The notes under the pieces were generated by a model. The model was not told the DNA's origin. It worked only from the letters and a program-made list of their open reading frames with translations, and did no database searches. A stretch of DNA of 64,000 nt, taken from contig NZ_JAAEAH010000026.1 of NCBI RefSeq assembly GCF_010998615.1, forward strand, positions 1 to 64,000, written 5' to 3'. Shown piece by piece: positions 1 to 10,758 of the stretch. The DNA is from Myxococcus sp. CA023 (lineage in GTDB: Bacteria; Myxococcota; Myxococcia; Myxococcales; Myxococcaceae). The first letter of the stretch is position 1. Each line of letters opens with the position of its first letter. Both the position numbers and the translations under genes were made by a program.

Positions 1-1273
1 CCACGGGGGTGGGCGCGGGCGGCACCGGTGGGGCGAGCGAGAGCGCCGGGATGGGCGGAGGCTGGATGAGGACGGGCTCGTCGCCCGGCTGCGGCGCGGC
101 GTCCGTCTGTCCCAGCAGGAGCGACGTCAGCGGCGCGGCCACGGCCAGGCTGCTGACCAGGGTGAGCACGGAGGCGCCCGCCGCCCAGCGTGAGGCGCAG
201 CGCGACGTGGGCAGGGTGATGAGCCGCCGCACGCGCTCCGGCAACGATCCGCCCAGCGCGGACATGGCGGGGCTCGGCGCTCCCGGCAGCACGCGGAGCG
301 TCTCAAGCGCCGTCAGCGCCCGGGCGTAGGAGACGGAGTTGCCGCTGGCGGCCACCGCGACGTCGTCGCAGCAGTGCTCCCGCTCGATGCGGATGACGTG
401 GGAAATCCAGCGGACCGCGGGGTGGAAGAAGAGCAGCGTCTCCACCAGCACCTGCGCCAGGTTCACCGCGAAGTCATGACGGCGGATGTGGGCCAGCTCA
501 TGGGCCAGCACCATCTCCAGTTGCCGAGCGGGCAGGCCCGCCAGGGTGGACACGGGCAGGAGCACCACGGGCGACAGCCAGCCCACCGCGGCGGGCACGT
601 CCACGTCGGAGGACTGGAGCAGCCGCACCGCGCGGCGCAGGCCCAGGCGTCGCGACAGGGCGTCCAGCCGCTCCTGCCACGCCGCGGGCGCGGGCAGGGC
701 CCGGTCCGCCAGCCGGCGCAGCTTCATCCACTCCGCCGCCATCCGCCCCGAGGACAGGCCTACGCCCGCCACCCACGCCAACACCAGCCAGTGCAGGTGC
801 GCTTCCACCTGGGACAGCGCGCGTTGCAGCAGCAGGCCGGCCATGACCAGGAAAGAGCCCAGGCCCGTCAGGAGCGTGCTCTCGAAGCCACTCGCGGCGC
901 CGTCCTCGGCCATGTCCGCGTCAATCCATGTGGGCGACGCCGCGACGGGCGCCACTCGCCAGGCGGACGGCGCCGCCTGCGTCACCGTCTCCTCCAGGCG
1001 CCGCGCTCCCAGAGCAGAGGTCAGGGACTGCGCGCGCGGCACGGAGGTGTCCATCGCCACTCGCGCAGGCGCGCCGTGGAAGTGCTTCCACCCGGAGGCC
1101 ACCGGCAACGCGAGCGCCAGCACCAACGCTCCACAGGCCAGCGCGTAACGCGCATGCGCCGCGCGCCGCCCCACCGTGACGAGCGCCACCGCCAGCATCA
1201 GCGCCACCAGCGTGCCCTGCCAGAGTGAGTGCAGCAGCGCCCACCCCAGGGACTCCATCAGCAGCCGGCTCAT
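1..1273 (-). CDS. BlaR1/MecR1-like M56 zinc metallopeptidase (3' end beyond window)
   Basis: This is a membrane-embedded M56-family peptidase, the antirepressor partner of BlaI-type repressors. Family members sense a signal outside the cell and cut or release the repressor. The frame opens at 1273 (MSRLLMESLGWALL) and runs off the window start. It shows an N-terminal membrane segment, a central hydrophobic stretch, and the zinc motif HELAH with its first His at about residue 258, followed by RRHD. A further hydrophobic segment precedes a Pro-rich tail. Its ATG overlaps the TGA of the repressor gene (ATGA), so the two are translationally coupled. No penicillin-binding sensor domain is visible in the part present, so the stimulus is unknown. 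Confidence 0.88.
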   Translation of the reverse strand, partial: MSRLLMESLGWALLHSLWQGTLVALMLAVALVTVGRRAAHARYALACGALVLALALPVASGWKHFHGAPARVAMDTSVPRAQSLTSALGARRLEETVTQAAPSAWRVAPVAASPTWIDADMAEDGAASGFESTLLTGLGSFLVMAGLLLQRALSQVEAHLHWLVLAWVAGVGLSSGRMAAEWMKLRRLADRALPAPAAWQERLDALSRRLGLRRAVRLLQSSDVDVPAAVGWLSPVVLLPVSTLAGLPARQLEMVLAHELAHIRRHDFAVNLAQVLVETLLFFHPAVRWISHVIRIEREHCCDDVAVAASGNSVSYARALTALETLRVLPGAPSPAMSALGGSLPERVRRLITLPTSRCASRWAAGASVLTLVSSLAVAAPLTSLLLGQTDAAPQPGDEPVLIQPPPIPALSLAPPVPPAPTPV

Positions 1274-1665
1274 TCCTCGCCTCCTTCCAGGGTGTCGAGC
1301 AGCCGGCGCAGCTCCGCCAGTTCCTCGGGACGCGTCTTCTTCGACGACAAGGCCTGCATCGCCAGCCGCGCTGGAGAGCCACCGAAGGCGCGGTCCACCA
1401 GGTCCGTCACCAGCTGCCGCTGGGTACGCTGCTCCGTGGCCCGGGGCCGGTACACGTGCGCGCGCTGGGACTCGTCACGCTCCACCAACCCCTTCTCCGT
1501 CATGATTTGCATCAGCTTCAGCACCGTCGTGTACCCGGTGCCCTCTGGCTCGTCGCGGGTGAGGGCTTCGTGCACCTCGCGCACCGTGCTGTCGCCACGC
1601 GCCCAAAGGACCCGCAGGATGGCCAGCTCCCCGTCCGTGGGACGCGGCAGCTTCGTCTCACTCAT
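1270..1665 (-). CDS. BlaI/MecI/CopY-family transcriptional repressor
   Basis: A 131-residue winged-helix repressor beginning MSETKLPRPTDGELAILR, a typical BlaI opening, followed by the GYTTVLKLMQIMTEKG recognition region and a C-terminal dimerisation helix pair. An in-frame ATG at 1701 is excluded as the start because it lies inside the -10 element of the promoter described next. The ATG at 1665 has GGAAGG just upstream. It is predicted to bind as a dimer to the two dyads at 1704-1740 and to repress itself and the coupled M56 peptidase. Cleavage by the peptidase would relieve repression. Confidence 0.92.
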   Translation of the reverse strand: MSETKLPRPTDGELAILRVLWARGDSTVREVHEALTRDEPEGTGYTTVLKLMQIMTEKGLVERDESQRAHVYRPRATEQRTQRQLVTDLVDRAFGGSPARLAMQALSSKKTRPEELAELRRLLDTLEGGEE

Positions 1666-1699
1666 GATGCTTCCTTCCGTGACTCGATTGTCTGAATCC

Positions 1700-1740
1700 A
1701 TATTACGAATGGATTCGTAGATGTCAACGAAGCCCTTCGT
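1700..1740 (-). promoter_or_regulatory. Sigma-70 promoter with two BlaI-type operator dyads
   Basis: On the minus strand there is TTGACA (1727-1722), a 16-nt spacer and TAATAT (1705-1700). A perfect inverted repeat, TACGAAT-GG-ATTCGTA (1704-1719), fills the spacer. A second one, ACGAAG-CC-CTTCGT (1727-1740), abuts the -35. Dyad centres are 22 bp apart, about two helical turns. A repressor bound here would cover both promoter elements. This fits autoregulation by the adjacent BlaI-like protein. Confidence 0.8.
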
Positions 1741-1815
1741 AGATGCGGTCTGTCAAAAGCCCCCAGCCTCTGGGTGAGGGAGGGGGCTTGGGGGATTCAG
1801 GCGGGTGTCTGGCCC

Positions 1816-2631
1816 TCAGCTTTCCTGTCGCGTCGTGGGCTCCGGCGGCGTCTGGGCGGCGGCCTGGTTCTCCCAGAAGCGGCGCGGGTGGCCGTCACCG
1901 CGGGTGCCGCCGGAGAGCCGGTCCACCCATGGGTAGCGCTGGGCCTCCTCGGCTGTGTAGCCCAGGTTGAAGACGGTGGGGCTCTTGGGCTTGTCACCGG
2001 ACTTCTCGTAGAAGGTCCCGAAGAGGCGGTCCCAGAAGTAGTTGGTGATGCCGTAGTTGCCCTGCTCGTTGTGGAAGTGGTGCGACAGGTGCAGCCGCTT
2101 GATGTCCTTCAGGAACTGGGACTTGGGCGTGTAGTTCAGGTGCTGGATGCAGTGGCAGAACTCATAAAAGCACGTAATCACCATGGCCCAGCCCAGCGCG
2201 GCGGCGGCGCCCGCCTTGCCGCCAATGAGATAGCCAATGGGGGCAATCACGCCGCCCACGGTGGGGAGCACGTTGGCCAGCGCGCCGAAGAGCACGCGCA
2301 AGTCGTGCGGGTCCTGGTGGTGGTCGAAGTGGATGCGCTTCCACGTCGCCGCGGTGAGCGGTGATTTGTAGAGGAAGCGGCTGTGCAGGATGTGCTTGTG
2401 CACCAGGTACCAGCCGAAGGGGAACGCCACGCTCGCGGCGAGCATCGCCAGCAGCATGCGCAGCGGGTTCTCGAACCACTTCACGGCCAAGACCAGGCTG
2501 ATGATGCCCACGGTGATGTAGGCCACCACCGCGTAGTAGGTGAAGAATGAGTAGACCAGGTCGCCCAGCGTCATCCGGTCCAGGTTGTGCTTGCGGTTCT
2601 TCAGGAACGAAAAGGGTGCGCTGACTGCCAC
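1816..2631 (-). CDS. Sterol desaturase/fatty acid hydroxylase superfamily membrane protein
   Basis: A di-iron membrane oxygenase-family protein of 271 residues acting on a lipid substrate that cannot be deduced. His clusters characteristic of the family are visible: HKHILH (residues 78-83), HFDHH (101-105), HCIQH (160-164) and HLSHHFH (181-187), set between hydrophobic segments. I chose the GTG at 2631 because a GAGGA Shine-Dalgarno lies 4 nt upstream; the in-frame ATG at 2662 has none. The gene stands alone on the minus strand. The C-terminus is Pro/Gln-rich and poorly conserved in appearance. Confidence 0.82.
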   Translation of the reverse strand: MAVSAPFSFLKNRKHNLDRMTLGDLVYSFFTYYAVVAYITVGIISLVLAVKWFENPLRMLLAMLAASVAFPFGWYLVHKHILHSRFLYKSPLTAATWKRIHFDHHQDPHDLRVLFGALANVLPTVGGVIAPIGYLIGGKAGAAAALGWAMVITCFYEFCHCIQHLNYTPKSQFLKDIKRLHLSHHFHNEQGNYGITNYFWDRLFGTFYEKSGDKPKSPTVFNLGYTAEEAQRYPWVDRLSGGTRGDGHPRRFWENQAAAQTPPEPTTRQES

Positions 2632-2925
2632 GGTATCCTCGCAGGGAGCCGCTGCCCCCATGGAGGCAGACGAAGCAGGAGTGTGTGCGCGCCGTACCCG
2701 CCCGGCCACGGGGCTTACGGCGGTGCTGTCAGTACCAGGGGCCCTTGAAATTGCCGCATCCTGAAGGGCGTCCCATAGCGTTTTCCTGGAGCAGGTGAGA
2801 AGCAACCCTGCTGAATGAACAGGCGGTGTGTTGCCTGCCTGCCCAGAAGCCGGCCCAGGCACGGGCTTCCTTCGCATCCGATAGCAGCCCACTTTCCTGG
2901 AGGGATGACTTTCCGGGAGGCGCGG

Positions 2926-3252
2926 ATGGCGGAGCACGAAGGACAGCAGACACCCAGGACCAAGGTACGCAGGCGCAGGACATCGACTCCCAAGACAGTG
3001 CGCACTGGTGAACGGAATGCCGGGCCGGACCGGGGCAGCATCGCCCTGCGCCGCACGGCTTCAGAGTACCGGGCCACGGCGGAGGAGCAGGCGGCGCGCG
3101 TGCGTGAGGAAATCGAGGCCGCGCTGGTCCAGGCCCGCAGCACCCGCGAGGCCATTGAACAGCGCATCGCGGATCAACTGCACGCGCCGCCGGTGAGCCA
3201 CACGCCCCCGCCGCGGCGCAAGCGCGCCACCCGGGCGTCCCGGAAGAAGTAG
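2926..3252 (+). CDS. Small basic hypothetical protein
   Basis: A 108-residue protein, very rich in Arg and Lys at both ends, with a central predicted amphipathic helix (TASEYRATAEEQAARV and following Glu/Arg-rich residues) that could form a coiled coil. The tail RRKRATRASRKK is histone-like. The ATG at 2926 is preceded by GGGAGG at good spacing; the earlier ATG at 2905 has a Shine-Dalgarno only 1 nt away. I do not recognise a family. Nucleic-acid or polyanion binding is only suggested by the charge. It lies head-to-tail against the minus-strand gene that ends at 3261. Confidence 0.6.
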   Translation: MAEHEGQQTPRTKVRRRRTSTPKTVRTGERNAGPDRGSIALRRTASEYRATAEEQAARVREEIEAALVQARSTREAIEQRIADQLHAPPVSHTPPPRRKRATRASRKK

Positions 3253-3260
3253 CGCGTCGT

Positions 3261-4364
3261 TCAGGGGGCGACGCGCGTGGGGTTCGGCGCGGCCACGGGG
3301 GCGACGTCGTCGGGCCCCGCGCTGGAGGAGGGCTCTCCCAATTGCTTCAGCTTGCGCGCCAGGTCAGCGGCCTGCGCGCCCTTGGCACCCAGCTCGTTGC
3401 CCTGCACTCCGATGAAGGAGACCCGGGCCCGCTCCAGCAGCGCCACCTGCGCGTGGAGCTGGGCCAGCAGCCGCTCCTTGCGGCGGGCCAGCACGTCCAG
3501 GTGGTTGAGCTCCTCACCCAGCGAGGACGCGGCCAGCTCCAACTGCCGGCGGGCCACCGCGTCCTGCGTGGCGGCGGCGCGCTCCCGCAGCTCGCGCACC
3601 TGGGCGTCCACGTCGTTGGCCACCACGGAGCCGAGCTGCGCCTCCAGCCCGAAGTGGACCTCCGCCAGTGAGAAGCTGTCGCCCGTCATCTTCTCCAGCA
3701 CGCCCAGCAGCTCCGTGCGCCCGGTGCTGGGCGGCATCTTCGTCACCACGTCCTTGCACTGGCGGTAGAGGGCCAGGGCCCGCGTGGCCAGGGTGTGCGA
3801 GTCGCCCTTGAGTGCGTCCTGCAACTGGCGGCCCCTCGCCTCCACCGCGTCCAGCTCCACGCGGAGGTTGGCCGGCAGCGTGCCGATGCTCCAGAAGAGG
3901 CCCACGACGAGGAAGCCCACCAGCGCCGACAGCAGGCCGTCGCTCCCCAGGAAGCGCGCCTCCAGCACCTGTTGGACGTAGAGGCCCAGTGGGACGAGCA
4001 CACCCGCGGCGGCGGCGCTGGTGGCCACCGCGGCGGGCTGCCCCGGCTGCGCCCGTCCATGGCCCAGCCAGACCACCAACGCCGCGGCGAGCGCGCCCGC
4101 GAGGCTCACGGGCAACGGCTCCGGCGCCCGGAAGAAGTAGGGCAGGGCGGGCAGCACCGTCAGCGCCAGGCGCAGCGCCAGGGGGTGGACCCCGGTGGGC
4201 TTCACGCACGCCTGCGCCGCGGCCACGATGGCGAGGTACTCCGGTGTCAGGTGCAGGTCCGGAATGGCCCCCGCGACCAGGCCCATGCAGGCGGCACCTC
4301 CCAGCGCGCGAAGCGTGCGGGTCTCGAACTCCTCGCGGTGGAAGTACTGCACGGAGAGGGCCAT
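3261..4364 (-). CDS. Membrane protein with C-terminal coiled coil, unknown function
   Basis: A 367-residue protein. Roughly residues 20-160 are a run of hydrophobic segments (about five to six helices). A Glu/Arg/Leu-rich region from about 165 to 340 is predicted to be coiled coil, with an Ala/Pro-rich tail. No enzyme motif is seen. It is directly downstream of the von Willebrand A protein on the same strand (18-nt gap), so the two are probably co-transcribed and may work together at the inner membrane. No family was recognised. Confidence 0.65.
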   Translation of the reverse strand: MALSVQYFHREEFETRTLRALGGAACMGLVAGAIPDLHLTPEYLAIVAAAQACVKPTGVHPLALRLALTVLPALPYFFRAPEPLPVSLAGALAAALVVWLGHGRAQPGQPAAVATSAAAAGVLVPLGLYVQQVLEARFLGSDGLLSALVGFLVVGLFWSIGTLPANLRVELDAVEARGRQLQDALKGDSHTLATRALALYRQCKDVVTKMPPSTGRTELLGVLEKMTGDSFSLAEVHFGLEAQLGSVVANDVDAQVRELRERAAATQDAVARRQLELAASSLGEELNHLDVLARRKERLLAQLHAQVALLERARVSFIGVQGNELGAKGAQAADLARKLKQLGEPSSSAGPDDVAPVAAPNPTRVAP

Positions 4365-4382
4365 GGGTTCACCGTCCTGCTG

Positions 4383-5819
4383 CTAGTACGTATTGTTCTG
4401 GCCGAAGTTCTTGATGGACTTCTTGAGGAGGTTGCGCGACTCGGCCTGCGCCTCCTCCGCGCTGGACGCGCCCGCCAAGGCTGCCTGGGAGCGGCGGACG
4501 TCCGCAAGCTCCCCGGACAGCGCGTCCGCGGAGGTGCCGAAAATGGTCCGGGCGTTGTCCAGCAGGCTACTGGCCTTCGCCTTGTTGCCCCGCTTCATCT
4601 CCTCCGCGGCGGCCACCATGTGCTGGGTACCCATCGCCCGGACCGCATGGACGCGCACCTCCTTGTCCAGGTACTCGCGCACGCGGTCCAGGTCGCTCGT
4701 CACCTCCGCGGTGAGCTGCAGCGCCGTCTCCGCCGGCAGGTCACGCGCCACGTCGACGTAGTGCACCCGGGCGTTCAGCAGGGCGAGCGCGCCGTTCGTC
4801 CGCGGGGTGTTCAGCGTCAGCTTCGCCATGACGCGCACCGTCTGGGCGCTGGCCATGTCGTACAGCGGCACCTTCAGCACGTTGCCCTCGCGGAAGGACG
4901 CCATGCCCATGACCTCCACGTCCCGCACCTCGGGCGGGACGTCCAGCCGCAGCTCCACCAATCGCGCCACGGTGCTGGTCGCCTGGTCCAGCTCGCGGGA
5001 GAAGACCTCCGCCAGCCGCGCCGAGTCGTCGATGAAGCCGGAGAAGCCGCCCCCCTGCTCGGCCATGCCGCGCATCAGCGTCTCCTGATAGTCCCGGCCC
5101 ACGCCCAGCGCGCTCACGGTGATGCCGTCGCGGCGCAGCTGGCGGACCTGGTCCAGCAGGCCCGGCTCGGACACGATGCCCGTGGTGGGCTGCCCGTCGC
5201 TCAGCAGGATGGCGCGGCTGACGCGGTACTCGCGCATGTGGGGCCGCAGGGCGTTGGCCGCGGCGTCGAGCGCGCCGCTGATGTTGGTGCTGCCGTCATC
5301 CTGCAACCCGGAGATGAGGGTCAGCAGCTCCTCGCGCGCCTCCTCCGTCATCCGCCGGCTGGGCTGCACCCGCACGTCGGTGCCGTAGTCGATGAAGGCC
5401 AGCCGGTCCTCCGGCTTCAGGCGCTGCACCAGCTCCGTGGCGGCGCGCCGGGCGTCAGCCAGCTTCTGGCCGTTCATGGAGCCGGAGCGGTCCAGCACCA
5501 GCGCCAGGCTGACGGGCACCCGCTGGCCGGTCTCCGCCGGGCGCGCCTTCAGCTCCAGCCATGCGAAGGCCTCGCTGGGCCCCGTCTGCACGTACGCGCC
5601 GGACAGCTTGCCCGCCATGTTCAGGGCGCCGTCCTCCGGCTTGGACGTCACCAGCGTCAGCATCCGCGTGGCGGGCGGGTCCTCCGGGCGCCTCACCGTG
5701 TGGCTGGTGTCCGTGACGGCGGGAGGGGGCGGTCCGGGCGGCGTGGGCGGCGTGCCCAGCAGGAGCGCGCCCACGGCGAGCACTCCCGTCGCGGCGACCA
5801 GCAGCAGTGAGCGGTTCAT
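4383..5819 (-). CDS. Secreted or membrane-anchored von Willebrand factor A domain protein
   Basis: A 478-residue protein with an N-terminal hydrophobic anchor or signal (residues 4-22), a Pro-rich linker, and a VWA domain from about 103 to 280. The metal-ion-dependent adhesion site is intact: D110-R-S-G-S114, with a downstream DGSTN and SDGQPT. A beta-rich region and helices follow. VWA domains bind protein partners through a coordinated Mg2+. The C-terminal part (about 380-478) is helical and Ala-rich. It is probably in an operon with the coiled-coil membrane protein downstream. The binding partner is unknown. Confidence 0.82.
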   Translation of the reverse strand: MNRSLLLVAATGVLAVGALLLGTPPTPPGPPPPAVTDTSHTVRRPEDPPATRMLTLVTSKPEDGALNMAGKLSGAYVQTGPSEAFAWLELKARPAETGQRVPVSLALVLDRSGSMNGQKLADARRAATELVQRLKPEDRLAFIDYGTDVRVQPSRRMTEEAREELLTLISGLQDDGSTNISGALDAAANALRPHMREYRVSRAILLSDGQPTTGIVSEPGLLDQVRQLRRDGITVSALGVGRDYQETLMRGMAEQGGGFSGFIDDSARLAEVFSRELDQATSTVARLVELRLDVPPEVRDVEVMGMASFREGNVLKVPLYDMASAQTVRVMAKLTLNTPRTNGALALLNARVHYVDVARDLPAETALQLTAEVTSDLDRVREYLDKEVRVHAVRAMGTQHMVAAAEEMKRGNKAKASSLLDNARTIFGTSADALSGELADVRRSQAALAGASSAEEAQAESRNLLKKSIKNFGQNNTY

Positions 5820-5938
5820 TCAGGGCCTCGAGGTTGGAGGGATGCGGCACACTCGCCTGGAGTCGCCAGGGGCCGCATCGGTCACCAGGAGGAGGGTCCG
5901 CCCGTTGTCCGATACGACCTCCTGGAGCAGGGCGCCGC

Positions 5939-8797
<2,859 letters not shown>

Positions 8798-9029
8798 GAT
8801 GGAACTCGAGAAAGTGGGCCGCGCGGGTGGACGCAAGGTCACCCGGATGCGCTACAAAGGGACAGAGAATCTGGATTTCCGGGCAGGCAAGCAAGGGGGC
8901 TTCGATGACCCTGGCAGGCGCGGGATGGGGACGGCGCCCCTTCTGCTGTTCTGTGGAAACACGGAGGCTGCCCTTCGTCCGGGGAAGGAGACATGCCTCC
9001 ATGTTGCCTCTGCTCGCGGGAAGTCCCTC

Positions 9030-10754
9030 ATGGCCTCTGGAAGCGCCCCGCTTTCGATGACGCATCTGGACTCCGAAGAGGCGGACGCCCTGCTGAAGGA
9101 GGGAGTCCTCCGGCTGCTGCTCGAGCAGGCGGGTGAGGCACTCGTGTTGGTGGATGTCACCGGGCGTGTGCTCGCTTTCAACATGGAGGCCGGGCGTCAG
9201 TTCCGCATGAGCCGGCCCGAACGCGCCGAGCAGGGTTGGTTGCCCGGTTGTGTATGGACGCGTGCGGAGGATGCGTCCATGTCGGTGGAGGTGCCGCCCC
9301 TGGCGCGCGCGCTCACGGGCGAGTGGGTGGCGGAGGCCCGCTGGCGGGTGCGCCGGCCGGATGGGACGCACGTCCTGCTGCGCGCCTCCGCGGTGCCGCT
9401 GGAGCACGACGAGGGCCCGACGGCTGGAGCGCTGCTGCGCGCATGTGAAGTGGCCTCGTCCGTGGGGCTGGACGCGGTGGGCTCGGCGCGGCTGCTGGCG
9501 GAGGCCGGTGCGCTGCTGGGCGCCGCGTTCGACGATGAGGCCGCGCCGCGGTTGCTCCGGTTGCTGGTGCCCGCGCTCGCGGACGCGGCGGTGCTGTACC
9601 TGGGCCTGCCCGGCGGGCCGTCACGCCCGGTGACGGCGCTGCACGCCGAGCCGGGGCGCCATGGCCTGCTGGAGGAGATGCTGCGCCGCTACCCGCTGCC
9701 GCCCGAGCGCGTGCTGCCGTTGTTCGGCACCGGCCAGTCGGAGCGGTTGCGGGTGACGGAGGCCCACGTGGAGGCCGCCGCGCGGGACGCGGAGCACGCG
9801 CGGCTGCTGCGGGGGCTGGGCGAGCGCTGCTACCTGGGCGTGCCGCTGGTGGCGCGCGAGCGCGTCATCGGCACGTTGGCCCTCTTCCGCGCGGATGAAG
9901 CCCGTGACTTCAGCGCGGAGGAGCTGCGGCTGGCGGAGGAAGTGGCCCGCCGCACCGCGCTCTCCGTGGACAACGCGCAGCTCCTCCAGGAGGCGCGCGA
10001 AGCGGTGCGCCTGCGCGACGAGTTCCTGGGAATCGCCAGCCACGAGCTGAAGACGCCGCTGACGCCGCTGCACCTCAAGGTGCAATTGCTGCAGAAGCAG
10101 GTGGATGGGATGGCGGCCCACAACCAGCCGGTGTCCGCCGAGCGCGTGTCGGAGACGCTGGAGGTGGTGCAGCGGCAGGTGCGCAAGCTGACGAGCCTGG
10201 TGGACAACCTGCTCGACGTGTCGCGAATCACCGCGGGCCGCCTGCGGCTGGAAGTGGAGGAGATGGACCTGGCCAGCGTCGCGGCGGAAATCCTCTACCG
10301 CTTCGCGCCGTCCGCCTCGCAGTTGCAATGTGAGCTGGAGTTGCACGCGCCGGTGCCCGTCATGGGCCGGTGGGACCGGCTGCGGCTGGAGCAGGTGGTG
10401 ACCAATCTGCTGTCCAACGGGCTGAAGTACGGCGCGGGCCACCCCGTGCGCGTGGCGGTGGAGGCGGAGGGGCTCACCGCCCGCCTGACGGTGCGCGACG
10501 GCGGCATCGGCATCTCCGCGGAAGATTTGCCGCGCATCTTCGAGCGCTTCGAGCGCGCGGTGAGTGACAGGCACTACGGCGGCCTGGGCCTGGGGCTCTA
10601 CATCACCCGGCAGATTGTGGAGGCCTTCGGCGGCACGGTGCGCGCCACCAGCGAGCCGGGGCAGGGCTCCCTCTTCGTGCTGGAGTTGCCGCGCGGCGAT
10701 ATCCCCGAGGAGTGGCTGACGGCGCACGGCGCGCCGGAGCCATCGTCGTCCTGA
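9030..10754 (+). CDS. Sensor histidine kinase (PAS-GAF-HisKA-HATPase)
   Basis: A soluble kinase of about 574 residues. A degenerate PAS region is followed by a GAF domain (about 150-310). HisKA carries ASHELKTPLTPL with the phospho-His, and the HATPase shows NLLSNGLKYG, DGGIGIS and GGLGLGLY. There is no receiver domain, so an unlinked response regulator is expected. The start at 9030 has GGGAAG at 6-11 nt; the frame stays open upstream to 8778. The HisKA/HATPase half resembles that of the truncated kinase at 62132, so they look like paralogues. It converges on the next kinase with only 4 nt between stop codons. Confidence 0.88.
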   Translation: MASGSAPLSMTHLDSEEADALLKEGVLRLLLEQAGEALVLVDVTGRVLAFNMEAGRQFRMSRPERAEQGWLPGCVWTRAEDASMSVEVPPLARALTGEWVAEARWRVRRPDGTHVLLRASAVPLEHDEGPTAGALLRACEVASSVGLDAVGSARLLAEAGALLGAAFDDEAAPRLLRLLVPALADAAVLYLGLPGGPSRPVTALHAEPGRHGLLEEMLRRYPLPPERVLPLFGTGQSERLRVTEAHVEAAARDAEHARLLRGLGERCYLGVPLVARERVIGTLALFRADEARDFSAEELRLAEEVARRTALSVDNAQLLQEAREAVRLRDEFLGIASHELKTPLTPLHLKVQLLQKQVDGMAAHNQPVSAERVSETLEVVQRQVRKLTSLVDNLLDVSRITAGRLRLEVEEMDLASVAAEILYRFAPSASQLQCELELHAPVPVMGRWDRLRLEQVVTNLLSNGLKYGAGHPVRVAVEAEGLTARLTVRDGGIGISAEDLPRIFERFERAVSDRHYGGLGLGLYITRQIVEAFGGTVRATSEPGQGSLFVLELPRGDIPEEWLTAHGAPEPSSS

Positions 10755-10758
10755 CGCG

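Noticed and set aside
374-1228. Long plus-strand frame of 284 codons opposite the M56 gene
   Set aside because: Its translation is His/Arg/Gln-rich low complexity; the minus strand encodes a clear M56 peptidase with HELAH.
3795-5810. 671-codon plus-strand frame
   Set aside because: It is the reverse-frame shadow of the coiled-coil and VWA genes; its His/Arg/Gln-rich composition is typical of antisense frames in GC-rich DNA.
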